Shown piece after piece: positions 42,995 through 52,629 of a DNA stretch of 64,000 nt. The notes under the pieces are model-generated. The model was given only the letters and a program-made list of their open reading frames with translations. It did no database searches and was not told where the DNA came from. Source of the stretch: Wenyingzhuangia fucanilytica (GTDB taxonomy: Bacteria; Bacteroidota; Bacteroidia; Flavobacteriales; Flavobacteriaceae); contig NZ_CP014224.1 in NCBI RefSeq assembly GCF_001697185.1, positions 620,001 to 684,000 on the forward strand. The letters run 5' to 3'. A program made the translations under genes and the position numbers. Numbering within the stretch: position 1 is the first letter of the stretch; each line of letters begins with the position of its first letter.

Positions 42995-45778
42995 TTATTT
43001 TAATTGAATGCTAAGCTTATCATTTTTATTCAGCTGAACAGTTTGATCAACGTTGATACTAACTATGTCACCCTTCTGTTCAAAGGAAGCTTTTAAACTT
43101 TTACCGTTTAAATGAATATCTAGTTGCTTTACCGTTTTCCCTGGAGTAACATTTAAATTAATGGTATTAAGCATTAGTTTTCCATAGGCTAAATGAATTG
43201 ACCCTGTTTGAATATTATTGGTTTTGGTCTGTGAATAATTACCCCAACCCTCTGAAGCCGAAAAGAAACTTTTAAAATTTTCAGGTGTTAATTTTGGGTT
43301 ATATCCTATAATACCTTTTGGTCCGTTATAGGTAAATCCACTTATTGAAAGTAGTACATTCCATGAGTGCATCGCTCTCGAGTAGTGGTCAGAACCTTCA
43401 ATCTCATTCCAAGGATTTCGCTTTGTTCCATTATATCGGTCATGAATGGAGCGAATAACAACAAGTCCCTCTTTTACCAGTCCTTCGTTAATCATATCAC
43501 AGCTCGCTTCATATTCCAATCCTGTCCATATATTCGCCTTGTCATGCAGGTTTTCAAAATTTTTTGGAGGTGTTTTTGGCCAACTTCCGTTTACCATGGC
43601 ACCTTCTCCAATTGCTGCTAGGGTTCTATGCTTTGGTTTTTGGAAATTGTAAACAGTACCAATATCGGGCGTGTAGTTATATTGGTAAATACTATTTGCT
43701 GCCGTTAAACAATGCTGTTGAGGTAGAATATAGCCCAAACCTAGTTGATGTGCCCAATTTTGACCAAAAAGTTGTTGGGCATCACATCCAGTACTTATAT
43801 AATAATTTGGTGCGCCATTATTGAACCCCTTTATAAAAGCTTCGGCATTACTATCAATAACCTCTGGTGAACTAAATCCGTTTCTAATCCCATTATCACT
43901 TTTAAAACCTGTAGGGTATAAGTGCACATAATACTCTCCGTTCCACATGTGCTCATTCATAAATGTACTCCCTGTTTCAAAAATAGCATGGTATCTTTTT
44001 GCTAAGTTAAATTCACCTTGTACTTTTGCCATTTCTTCAGCAGCTCTTAACGCGGCAAGATATAACGTATTATTATACGGATTAGGCCCATACCACATCG
44101 GATCCCAAAACGTTTGTTTACCTTCCAGAACACCATTTGGCTCTAGTCCTATTTCGGCACCATCTTTAAAAATATGGTACCCAATAGCCATTTTAACCTT
44201 ATCCCAAATAGCATCTAAAAAGGTATTATCTTTTGAATTTAAATGCTCACGATAAGCTTTTAGTACATAACCACTTTGCGCATCGGAAGCATAACTATGG
44301 ATAGCATTGGGGTCGTTAGCACCATATCCACGAAAATTAATCCTTCCCGATTTGCTATAACCAGAATATGGCTCATCTTCATTAAAATCTTGCAGCAAAC
44401 GCACAGAACGTTCCAACTCAGGAAATAGTTTTGATATGGCCGTTACAAAATTATATACATGTCCGCAAGTACCTTGACAAAACCCGATACCTTCATAAGC
44501 GTATAGCCTTCCATTTTTCCATATAGCTATATTCCCCGCTGCCAAAGTAGATACGGGCATGGTAATTCTATTGGCAAGCCAATACGGTAAAGAGGTGTTG
44601 TGATATGTGTTTCGGAAATGTTTGGTATCCGAATAAAGCGCGTTAAAATTAGCGCTCACGTAAGATGCGACATCAAAAGCATTAGTGTACCAATTATTAT
44701 AAAGATGACCTACCCAACCAGGAGCTTCGTCTCGGGCTTGTTTATAACGTTTCCCATTTTCATAAGCATTTGGAAAATACCAAGTCACTAAAAAAGTAAC
44801 TACTTTCGTTTTATTAGGAGCCACTTTTATATGAGATACTACTTGACCACCAATAGCAGTTTCTGAAGTATATGATTGTTTTGAGTTCTTTATTTTTTCA
44901 CCTTTTTCCCATTGTTGAAGAAATGTTTCATTTGAAAGATTGGAAACAAGAACGTTGGCATTTTTATCTAATACCGATAAAGAAAATCCTCCCAATTGTG
45001 GGTGTTTCATAACGGATTCAGACGTATCCTTAGGATTCATCTCTAAGGAAAGACCTTTCACGCCTTTAGATTTCATAATAGTATTAGTGTAGCTGACCTT
45101 AGACTTGATAGGAAACTCTATGTTCTTTAGCCATCCGGATAATGCCACTTCTACCGATTTATCAGAAGTATTTTTTATGGAATAGCGAATAACTGTTACA
45201 GGGTTGGAAGAACTTCTCAAATTAAGAGGAACAAATGGTGAAAAAACCTCAGATTTTATTTCGATAGGAAGTTTCCCATTTTTTTTCTGGTAGGTTAGCT
45301 GAGACATTGGGTATTCTCCAATAAATTGAATGTCATCAAAGTCTTGATGATTCAATCGAAGCACTTTATAATTTCCAGAAGCTTCTTTAATACGAATGGA
45401 AAAAGCATTATTCACTTTAGATTCGAGAACCACGGGGTTTATGTAGTTATATCCAGACGATAGTCCGTGACCAGTATTAGGTTGTTGCATTTGGTTATAA
45501 ACGGATTCTGTAAAAACTAATTTACCTTCCCCTGTTATTTCTACTTGACCAGTACCTATACCACCACAGGGCATAGCAATGTATTTAAGCTCTTCATCGT
45601 TATAAATTTTCTGTTCTCCTTTTTCTAAAAGAGACTCTATCCATTTATTGTCTAATCCTTTGTTTATAGGAATATAAGGTTTATTTCCACTTACTTGAGC
45701 TAAAAGCAATAGAGGCATAAAAATGGTTATAATGGCTATTGCAGTATCTGTTGTTTTAAATTTTAAATTTATTTTCAT
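42995..45778 (-). CDS. GH116-type glycoside hydrolase (secreted)
   Basis: A 927-residue protein with a hydrophobic signal region (about 12-33). The N-terminal beta-sandwich begins with IAMPCGGIGTGQVEITGEGK, the hallmark of GBA2-like GH116. The (alpha/alpha)6 domain holds YEGIGFCQGTCGHVYNFVTA (nucleophile Glu region), GCDAQQLFGQNWAHQLG (acid/base Asp) and WNEIEGSDHYSRAMHSWNVL, so the active site looks intact. Characterised GH116 enzymes are beta-glucosidases and beta-xylosidases acting with retention; the substrate here is unknown. It lacks the CD of most sequences before HYSRAM (GSD instead). Confidence 0.85.
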   Translation of the reverse strand: MKINLKFKTTDTAIAIITIFMPLLLLAQVSGNKPYIPINKGLDNKWIESLLEKGEQKIYNDEELKYIAMPCGGIGTGQVEITGEGKLVFTESVYNQMQQPNTGHGLSSGYNYINPVVLESKVNNAFSIRIKEASGNYKVLRLNHQDFDDIQFIGEYPMSQLTYQKKNGKLPIEIKSEVFSPFVPLNLRSSSNPVTVIRYSIKNTSDKSVEVALSGWLKNIEFPIKSKVSYTNTIMKSKGVKGLSLEMNPKDTSESVMKHPQLGGFSLSVLDKNANVLVSNLSNETFLQQWEKGEKIKNSKQSYTSETAIGGQVVSHIKVAPNKTKVVTFLVTWYFPNAYENGKRYKQARDEAPGWVGHLYNNWYTNAFDVASYVSANFNALYSDTKHFRNTYHNTSLPYWLANRITMPVSTLAAGNIAIWKNGRLYAYEGIGFCQGTCGHVYNFVTAISKLFPELERSVRLLQDFNEDEPYSGYSKSGRINFRGYGANDPNAIHSYASDAQSGYVLKAYREHLNSKDNTFLDAIWDKVKMAIGYHIFKDGAEIGLEPNGVLEGKQTFWDPMWYGPNPYNNTLYLAALRAAEEMAKVQGEFNLAKRYHAIFETGSTFMNEHMWNGEYYVHLYPTGFKSDNGIRNGFSSPEVIDSNAEAFIKGFNNGAPNYYISTGCDAQQLFGQNWAHQLGLGYILPQQHCLTAANSIYQYNYTPDIGTVYNFQKPKHRTLAAIGEGAMVNGSWPKTPPKNFENLHDKANIWTGLEYEASCDMINEGLVKEGLVVIRSIHDRYNGTKRNPWNEIEGSDHYSRAMHSWNVLLSISGFTYNGPKGIIGYNPKLTPENFKSFFSASEGWGNYSQTKTNNIQTGSIHLAYGKLMLNTINLNVTPGKTVKQLDIHLNGKSLKASFEQKGDIVSINVDQTVQLNKNDKLSIQLK

Positions 45779-45891
45779 TTTTGCTATTTAATTATCCAAT
45801 ATTTTCTCATTATTACTTTTCAAAATCTATTAAAGTTCAAATTTTATGCTTAAATCAAAAAAACGATTCAAGCTTTAGCAGTTCGATTTTT

Positions 45892-47388
45892 TTAATGATT
45901 TATATAATTTGGATTGGCTTTGGGAATTACTGCATTGGTGCTTTTGAGATATTTAGAGAGGTCTTTTTGCATTTCTAAGACTTTATCAGGCATCGATTTT
46001 GCTAAATTGTTAGTTTCACCGATATCTTTAAATACATTATATAGAAGAACATCTCCCTGATGATAATCTACAATCAATTTATATTCACCGTCTAGCATAG
46101 CACTTGTAGGATAGCTTCCCTCGCCCTGATAATGTGGAAAGTGCCAATATAATTTGCGACTGACTAAATCACCACCTTTAATTAAAGGGACAAGACTAAC
46201 TCCGTCTTGATGTTGTTTAGGTAACAAAGGTTGTCCAACCATCTCTAAAATAGTAGGGTAAAAATCGGTGCTTGTGACCGCTGTTTCATTATGCATGCCA
46301 AACTTGGTTACACCTGGCCAATGTATTAATAAAGGTGTACGTAAACCTCCGTCAAAATTAAAAGTTTTTCCACCTCTTAAAGGCATTACGGCTGTGGGTG
46401 GTGAATGAAAAAAAGCGGTTCTACCACCATTATCGCCAGTAATAATGATTATAGTATTTTCAAATTGACCAATATTCTTTAGATGCTTAACAAGTTTACC
46501 AATATTTTCGTCCAATGTTGCTAACTCTCCCGCATAGTCTGGAGAATCTTGACGACTATTATATGGCTGATGCGCATAAGGATCATTAATTTTTCGCTCT
46601 TCTTCTGAAAGTTTTGGAAGTTTTTTAGCTTTTTCGGTAAACTTTTCCAACTCATCTTTTTTTGATGCTATTGGTGCGTGCATAGCAAAATGAGACAAAT
46701 AGAGAAAGAAGGGCTCAGAACGTTTTTTATCAATGAATTCTATGGCACTTTGCGTTAATAAATCCGTGAAATTATCACCTGCTTTGGCATTAGGAAAATA
46801 TTTTCGACCTCTGAATGGGTAGAACATAGAGCAACTATTTTCTTCAATAACTGCTTGTTGGGTTGAAAACCCATGAGCAGCAGGACCGCCTGTTTTTTTA
46901 AACTTACCCATGTGCCATTTTCCAAAAAAACCAGTATCATAGCCAACACTTTGGAGTGCTTCTGCAAGTGTGGTTTCATCATTACTAATCCCTTGAACTT
47001 TTGGGGCAGGGCATAAAACCTTTTGTGCGGATGCTGGCTTTCCTGGCCAATCAGCTCTTCCTGGTAACCACTGCGTAACGCCATGCCTTGCTGGATTTTT
47101 ACCTGTTATGATACTTACTCTAGTAGGTGAACACATGGGGCTTGGTGTATAGCAACGATCAAAGCGCATAAATTCTTTAGATAATTTATCCAAATTTGGA
47201 GTTTCATAAAATGTGGAGCCATTGTACCCAACATCGTTCCATCCAAAATCATCAATTAAAATAAAAACAACATTAGGTTTTTTTGAGGTTTGCGCACAAG
47301 CTGTATGTACTAATAATAGTAAAACAATAGCTATTAGGATTTTCGGAAAGGTGGCTAGTGTTTTGATTAGCGGTTTTATTCTTTTCAT
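45892..47388 (-). CDS. S1-family sulfatase
   Basis: A 498-residue secreted sulfatase (signal ending TACAQ). Metal site VVFILIDDFGWNDVGYNG; formylglycine motif SPMCSPTRVSIITGKNPARHG with Cys86; further site residues in FFGKWHMGKFKK, LSHFAMHAPI and ITGDNGG. It differs clearly from the S1 sulfatase at 29572 (insertions, motif surroundings), so the two probably hydrolyse different sulfate positions. Downstream lies the GH116/RbsD-like pair (113-bp gap); upstream a 501-bp region with decayed sequence. Confidence 0.93.
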   Translation of the reverse strand: MKRIKPLIKTLATFPKILIAIVLLLLVHTACAQTSKKPNVVFILIDDFGWNDVGYNGSTFYETPNLDKLSKEFMRFDRCYTPSPMCSPTRVSIITGKNPARHGVTQWLPGRADWPGKPASAQKVLCPAPKVQGISNDETTLAEALQSVGYDTGFFGKWHMGKFKKTGGPAAHGFSTQQAVIEENSCSMFYPFRGRKYFPNAKAGDNFTDLLTQSAIEFIDKKRSEPFFLYLSHFAMHAPIASKKDELEKFTEKAKKLPKLSEEERKINDPYAHQPYNSRQDSPDYAGELATLDENIGKLVKHLKNIGQFENTIIIITGDNGGRTAFFHSPPTAVMPLRGGKTFNFDGGLRTPLLIHWPGVTKFGMHNETAVTSTDFYPTILEMVGQPLLPKQHQDGVSLVPLIKGGDLVSRKLYWHFPHYQGEGSYPTSAMLDGEYKLIVDYHQGDVLLYNVFKDIGETNNLAKSMPDKVLEMQKDLSKYLKSTNAVIPKANPNYINH

Positions 47389-47889
47389 TTTTTAGAAATT
47401 TAATAGTCTTATATAAATATTATTCATATAGATTGAATGATAATGTTATTCAGATAACCCAAGCGTCATTGACTTATCATTGTGCTAGTACTAGATATGC
47501 TAATAAATTTTTGGAAGGGGCTTAGGGGGGGCTTTTTCAGAGAACTACTCGTTATTAGTTGGTTACTTTTCGTATAATGAATATGATGTATTAAAGGTGT
47601 TTTTCCATCAGTGTACCATGATTCCCATAGCTAGTCGTCCGATTTGTTTATTGGGTAACACATAAATTACAGAGCCATCTGTAGCAAGGATATGTGGTAC
47701 TACCAACCATACAAAATGTTGGTATGTTTTCTGAAGTTTCAATGATATTGATTCAATAGCCTTAATATTTTCATGTTTATCCAAAACAGAACCTGAGAGA
47801 TTAAAAATAGTTATGATACAGTTGATAACTGTTTATATAAAGTCTCAGGTCTTGTTTTGGCATTAATATTCAAACATGTACATCACATA
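47389..47889. other. 501-bp region without intact gene
   Basis: It holds the promoter region of the minus-strand sulfatase. Most of the remainder (about 47530-47850) reads, on the minus strand, as protein-like sequence broken by a stop and a frameshift (see the pseudogene entry). The stretch GGGGCTTAGGGGGGGC near 47517-47532 is unusually G-rich for this region. Confidence 0.5.
47530..47850 (-). pseudogene. Decayed coding sequence of unknown family
   Basis: On the minus strand about 70 codons stay open: CIITIFNLSGSVLDKHENIK, then AIESISLKLQKTYQHF and VWLVVPHILATDGSVIYVLP, then NKQIGRLAMGI, followed by a stop. In the next frame WYTDGKTPLIHHIHYTKSNQ and further codons continue. The sequence looks like real protein in one frame changing to another, but I do not recognise the family. 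It has no start codon in a useful position. Confidence 0.35.
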
Positions 47890-50373
47890 CTATCCTTGAT
47901 CTAATATAAGTTCTTCACCTGCCTTTAAGGATACGTTTTCTGTAAGTATTTGACCATTAACCATTAACTTATCTAGTTTTAATTCCCCAGAGGTCAGTTT
48001 TAAAAGAATAGGTTCGCCAATACTAGCATCTATTATACCACTAGCATGTGCAGTAAAAAAGGGTAACCTGTACGGAGGTTCTAATTTAGGTGAGAAAGCT
48101 AAGACCCCTTCGGAAGCATTATATTGTTGACCACTAAGTGCCATTGGAATACCCCATAACATTAATTGTCTACCATAGTGTGAATTGGTATGCGGATAAC
48201 CAGTTGATGCAGATGTAAGATCTGCATAGTCCCATTGATCGTTGATGTTTGTACTCCAATGTTCAATAACTTTTTTGGCTTGTTCCATGCTTTGGTTAGG
48301 CTCCATACCTAAGTATAAGTTTAAAATAGTCCAATGGATACTACCTGCTTGCCAAATGGTATTATTTACGCCAGATGCTGAATGGTCTTTATATTTATAA
48401 CTGTGAGGAAGTACCTTAAGGCCATAAGGTGTTTCTCCAACTGAAATCTCGGATGCTAAATGAGATTTTAGCAATGTAGAATCCATTAGTTCGCCAAGCC
48501 CTAACATATAACTCCAAACTTGCGCAAATTGTGTATCTACATGTAAATCATCATTGTTTTGTTTTTTTACGTTCCACCAATTACGAAAATATTTGCCTGT
48601 CCAAAATTTTTCTTTTAGTGTTTTTTGGGCTGTAGTGATGTTGTCTTTACAAAGTGTCACAAGCTCATCGTCACCATAAATTTTACCCAATTCCATAGTT
48701 GCTTTTAATGCTGCCAAGTGCATAAAGGCGTTATATGATACTAGATCCTTTCTACCAAAACCAGAAAGGTCATAGGTAGCTGCAAGACGGTTTGGTAATC
48801 CCAAACTTTTCGATCGTTCTATTTGCCATAAAGCAGCACGTTTTACATGTGGCCACATGCTATCTACAAATGCTTTGTCATTATCCCACTTGTAAGTTGC
48901 ATACACACTTAGAATAAAAGAAGGGTTACAATCTCCAAGAACTCTTCCTGGGCTAGGATGATCTAATTTGTCTTTTGTCCTTCTTGTCCATAATTTTTCA
49001 GGAATGTATCCATTTTCTCTTTGAGCATTACCATGTGCGCTAATAATGCCTTTTTTCAACTCTGGAAAAAATAAATCGTAAGGCAAGGTTCGTGAAAAAT
49101 CGATGTGGATAGGATTGATGTTTGGACATGCAAATGACTCCCATTGTCTAAACCTATTGTCTTTAGTCCAAAAACTTGTTTTAGTAATCGTAGCTGTACT
49201 ATTTACCATCGCGTCTTGTAACCATTCGGGTAATGTATTGTCAAAGCATATCGCATTCCAGTCCAATATATTTTCCCAAGTTTTTGGTAAACGATTAAGG
49301 GCTTTGTTAACAACATCAGTACTATTGTCAAATAATTCGGTGTAGTAGTTACCTACGATTTCTACCGAAATTGGTCGATTAGGAAAATACCAACCTAATG
49401 CTATAGTTATGGTGCGTGTTTCACCGGGTTTTAAATTAGCTTGAGCACTTAAAGCACCATACGCACCAGAAGTTTTATCAGGGGTATTAAAAGCACCATT
49501 TTCATTAAAGGTATTCCATAATACATTTAAATCATCAGCTACTGCATAAGTGACTTTGTCTGCGCCATTAGCTGCTAAGGTCATATTTCCACTTGCGGGT
49601 TCTGTACCGTCTTTTGTTAACACTAAACCGTTTTCTACTTTAAAATTACCTTTAATATGGTTTGGAAGATTGAATAGAAAAGATGTTTGCGCTGATGTTT
49701 CGTTAGGATTGTGAAGCTCAATACTAAAAAGTGCACAGGGCGTAGCCGATGCTTTTGGATCTCTTATCTTATATTCAGAATAGGCGTATAATTTAGCTTC
49801 TACAGGAAGTTTTGAGTCCGTTAAAGTTAATTTAGAAACTGGAAAAGATCCTGAATACTCAATTTGATCAATAGCAGGTAACCCTTTTGGTGGGTGGGTG
49901 CGGAGCGTAGTCGCTACCACCTCTTTATTTTTTTCTTTAACCCATAACCCCATAAAAGCATTGTTAAGTTGGGTTTTTCTATTTCCTGTTGCTGGTGAAT
50001 TGTTAAAAATATCCCAATCCTGAAAACTTCCATCTGCTCTTAACTCCACAGAGCCTGCTCCAAAACCACCTAAAGGAATAGCTGAACGCATTCCTGATGG
50101 TGTTTCAACTTTTAATGTGTCCTTAATTTCGAATAAATACTCAGGACCATCGAAACGTCTATAGAACTCATTTGATTCTGTATAATAACCGTTAATGGCT
50201 ATCCTTTCAAACTTCATATCTTTAGAAACAGTTCCCTTATTTTTAAAAACCATTTTATCGGTAAACTTTTTAAGAGATATACTAGTATTACTATGGTTAT
50301 CTTCTTTACAGGAACTCGTTGCTAGTCCTAATGCAATGAGCAAGAGATAAATACTATTTTTTTTAACTTTCAT
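47890..50373 (-). CDS. GH116-like (DUF608-type) lipoprotein
   Basis: An 827-residue lipoprotein (lipobox ATSSC, Cys22) with the GH116 N-terminal signature MRSAIPLGGFGAGSVELRAD and an (alpha/alpha)6-type second half (LQDAMVNSTATITKTSFW, GRVLGDCNPSFILSVYATYK, DTQFAQVWSYMLGLGEL, HYGRQLMLWGIPMALSGQQY). Compared with the GH116 at 42995 the GTCGHVYN-like segment is replaced by QWESFACPNINPIHIDF, so the catalytic Glu assignment is uncertain, and D(T)QFAQVW would hold the acid/base. It probably attacks a different linkage. It follows the GH2 gene by 57 bp and is likely cotranscribed. Confidence 0.75.
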   Translation of the reverse strand: MKVKKNSIYLLLIALGLATSSCKEDNHSNTSISLKKFTDKMVFKNKGTVSKDMKFERIAINGYYTESNEFYRRFDGPEYLFEIKDTLKVETPSGMRSAIPLGGFGAGSVELRADGSFQDWDIFNNSPATGNRKTQLNNAFMGLWVKEKNKEVVATTLRTHPPKGLPAIDQIEYSGSFPVSKLTLTDSKLPVEAKLYAYSEYKIRDPKASATPCALFSIELHNPNETSAQTSFLFNLPNHIKGNFKVENGLVLTKDGTEPASGNMTLAANGADKVTYAVADDLNVLWNTFNENGAFNTPDKTSGAYGALSAQANLKPGETRTITIALGWYFPNRPISVEIVGNYYTELFDNSTDVVNKALNRLPKTWENILDWNAICFDNTLPEWLQDAMVNSTATITKTSFWTKDNRFRQWESFACPNINPIHIDFSRTLPYDLFFPELKKGIISAHGNAQRENGYIPEKLWTRRTKDKLDHPSPGRVLGDCNPSFILSVYATYKWDNDKAFVDSMWPHVKRAALWQIERSKSLGLPNRLAATYDLSGFGRKDLVSYNAFMHLAALKATMELGKIYGDDELVTLCKDNITTAQKTLKEKFWTGKYFRNWWNVKKQNNDDLHVDTQFAQVWSYMLGLGELMDSTLLKSHLASEISVGETPYGLKVLPHSYKYKDHSASGVNNTIWQAGSIHWTILNLYLGMEPNQSMEQAKKVIEHWSTNINDQWDYADLTSASTGYPHTNSHYGRQLMLWGIPMALSGQQYNASEGVLAFSPKLEPPYRLPFFTAHASGIIDASIGEPILLKLTSGELKLDKLMVNGQILTENVSLKAGEELILDQG

Positions 50374-50430
50374 TTCGTATAGTTTTTAAATTTAATTTAT
50401 AGATATTTATTGTTAATTAGAAAAACTTGA

Positions 50431-52629
50431 TTACTGTCCAAAACCACCATCTCCCTTTATACGATCTTTAATACCAATTTCAGGCTTAAGGGATTTTGCA
50501 TTAGGATCAAAAGTCCAAATTGTCTGGTCTTTTATAGTTTTTCCGTTCTTTTTAACCGAGACTTCAATCCTGTTTTTACCCTTTTTAAGGGTAATGTCTT
50601 CCCATATTACAGTTTTAAAGTCATTTGTTTTAGCTGTGCTTATGGTTTTTCCGTTTACTTTTAATTTTACGGCATCAGAAATATTGCAGTATATTTTTAC
50701 GGGAGTTTTGGCACTAGTTCTAATAGTATGACGTTTACTCGTAATGTGCAGAACAGGTTGCTTAGACCAATTCGCTTTATAAAAGAAAAAAGCATCTTTT
50801 TTAATTTTTCTATCGAAAGTAACTAGCCCTTTGTCGTTGATTCCTTCTTGACCGCCTTCCCTGCGTTTAGCAGCGCTAAAATCGAACATGTTCCAAACAA
50901 AAGATCCCCATATATAAGGTGTTTGACTGTAACGAGCCCATGAGGCCTCATGAACTATACTTTGCCATTCTTCAGGATGCCAAAAATCTCTTGGAACGGG
51001 TTGGTTTGGGTTTTGCTCGTGGTGTTCTATATTTGCACCTGCACCATATTCGCTAAAGCAAAATCCACCATGTTGGCTAGTGGGTTGATATTTGTCCCAC
51101 TGTGTTGGATTATATAAATTTTCAATAGAGTCATACCATCCAGGATAGCGGTTCCAACCTAAAATATCTGGAATTCGGTTCATTTGTGGAGAGGCATAAT
51201 GACTGGTTGCTGCAACTGTTGGTCTTGTAGGATCTTCAACAGATGCTAAGTTTTCTAAATCTACAAAATCTCGATGCGGATCATTCCTGCTAACATGAAC
51301 CTCATTAAACAAGCCCCAAGCAAAAACACTAGGGTGATTTATTTGTTGGCGGATCATATCCAATAATTGATTTCTAGAGTTGGTCACGAAGTCATCATGT
51401 TCTTTTATACTTCCTACTTGCGGAATTTCAGACCATACAAGTAAACCTGCTTTATCACATAAATCCATCAAATAATCACTATGCTGATAGTGGGCACATC
51501 GTAAGGCATTTGCACCCATTTCGGTAATTAATGCAATATCCTCTTCTAAATCTTTATTAGAAACTGCCCAACCTTTATTTTTTCTATCTTGATGTTTAGA
51601 TACACCTTTTAAGCGATATGGTTTTCCGTTAAGAAAAAAACCTTTATCTGGGTCAATATTAAATGATCTTAAACCTATATTTTGCGAGATTTTATCAATT
51701 GTTTTTCCTTTGGATTTAAGAGAGATGACACCTTTATATAAATAAGGGTCAATAGTTCCCTGCCATAAGTGTGGGTTTTTTATGTGTAATTGAAGCTTAA
51801 AAGGAATGGTTAGATTAGGGGATAGGTTTATTTGATGGGTTTTAGATACTACTAAATTTCCTTTATCATCATATATGTTTGCTTCCAAATCAAACAAACC
51901 ATCGGGAAGTGTTTCATTTAGCTCTTTAGGAAAATGATTGAATTTTAGACCTTTATCTGTACTGTTAGATATCCAAGCTGTAATATCTAAAACAGCCTTT
52001 TCTTCTGAAACATCTGTTTGAAGCCATTTTATACCTGAACTCGCATGATCGGTTAGGTTGAAACAAATATCAGCGGTTTCAATAAGATGCACAGAACGAT
52101 AAATACCTCCATAAATATTAAAATCCCCACCTAATGGTGCAATACTATTATCAAATTCGTTAGAAGCTTTTACAGCAAGTATATTTTCTTTTTTTGCATT
52201 TAGATGTTCGGTTATTTCAAAACAAAACGCACCAAAACCCCCCATGTGGTTTCCAATGTTTTTTCCGTTTAAGTAAACTTCGGCTTTGTAGCCTACAGCT
52301 TCAAAACGAAGAAAATAGCGTCTCCCGGTTTTGGGTTCAATATGTAGTTTTTTTCTATACCAACCTGGACCTCGGTAATATTTTTTGTCGCCTTTTTCAG
52401 CGGTTTCCCAACCCCAGTTATGAGGAAGGTTTAGCAGTTCCCATTCGGAATGATTAAAGTTTTCTTTTTCAGCGTCTGAAATATCTCCTTTTTGAAAAAA
52501 CCAACCCTCGTTAATAATTTGATCGGTTCTATTATTATGCTGTTGACTATAAATTGTATTTACCCATATAAAAGAAAACAATGTCAGAATTGTTAATAGA
52601 TATGTTTTTCCGTACTTCAAGTGTTTCAT
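50431..52629 (-). CDS. GH2 beta-galactosidase-type glycoside hydrolase
   Basis: A 732-residue secreted enzyme (signal peptide about 1-28). Domain order is typical: sugar-binding domain (LRFEAVGYKAEVYLNGKNIG, PLGGDFNIYGGIYRSVHLIE), Ig-like domain, then the TIM barrel with GVSKHQDRKNKGWAVS, WGLFNEVHVSRND (acid/base Glu443) and FCFSEYGAGAN (nucleophile Glu527), and a C-terminal beta domain. GH2 covers beta-galactosidase, beta-glucuronidase and others; the NE.H and SEYGA context favours the beta-galactosidase group common in algal galactan PULs, which is inference. First gene of a unit with the GH116-like lipoprotein. Confidence 0.92.
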   Translation of the reverse strand: MKHLKYGKTYLLTILTLFSFIWVNTIYSQQHNNRTDQIINEGWFFQKGDISDAEKENFNHSEWELLNLPHNWGWETAEKGDKKYYRGPGWYRKKLHIEPKTGRRYFLRFEAVGYKAEVYLNGKNIGNHMGGFGAFCFEITEHLNAKKENILAVKASNEFDNSIAPLGGDFNIYGGIYRSVHLIETADICFNLTDHASSGIKWLQTDVSEEKAVLDITAWISNSTDKGLKFNHFPKELNETLPDGLFDLEANIYDDKGNLVVSKTHQINLSPNLTIPFKLQLHIKNPHLWQGTIDPYLYKGVISLKSKGKTIDKISQNIGLRSFNIDPDKGFFLNGKPYRLKGVSKHQDRKNKGWAVSNKDLEEDIALITEMGANALRCAHYQHSDYLMDLCDKAGLLVWSEIPQVGSIKEHDDFVTNSRNQLLDMIRQQINHPSVFAWGLFNEVHVSRNDPHRDFVDLENLASVEDPTRPTVAATSHYASPQMNRIPDILGWNRYPGWYDSIENLYNPTQWDKYQPTSQHGGFCFSEYGAGANIEHHEQNPNQPVPRDFWHPEEWQSIVHEASWARYSQTPYIWGSFVWNMFDFSAAKRREGGQEGINDKGLVTFDRKIKKDAFFFYKANWSKQPVLHITSKRHTIRTSAKTPVKIYCNISDAVKLKVNGKTISTAKTNDFKTVIWEDITLKKGKNRIEVSVKKNGKTIKDQTIWTFDPNAKSLKPEIGIKDRIKGDGGFGQ

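Noticed and set aside
43367-44791. Several plus-strand open frames over the GH116-type gene
   Set aside because: They are antisense to a long conserved enzyme and show no protein-like motifs.
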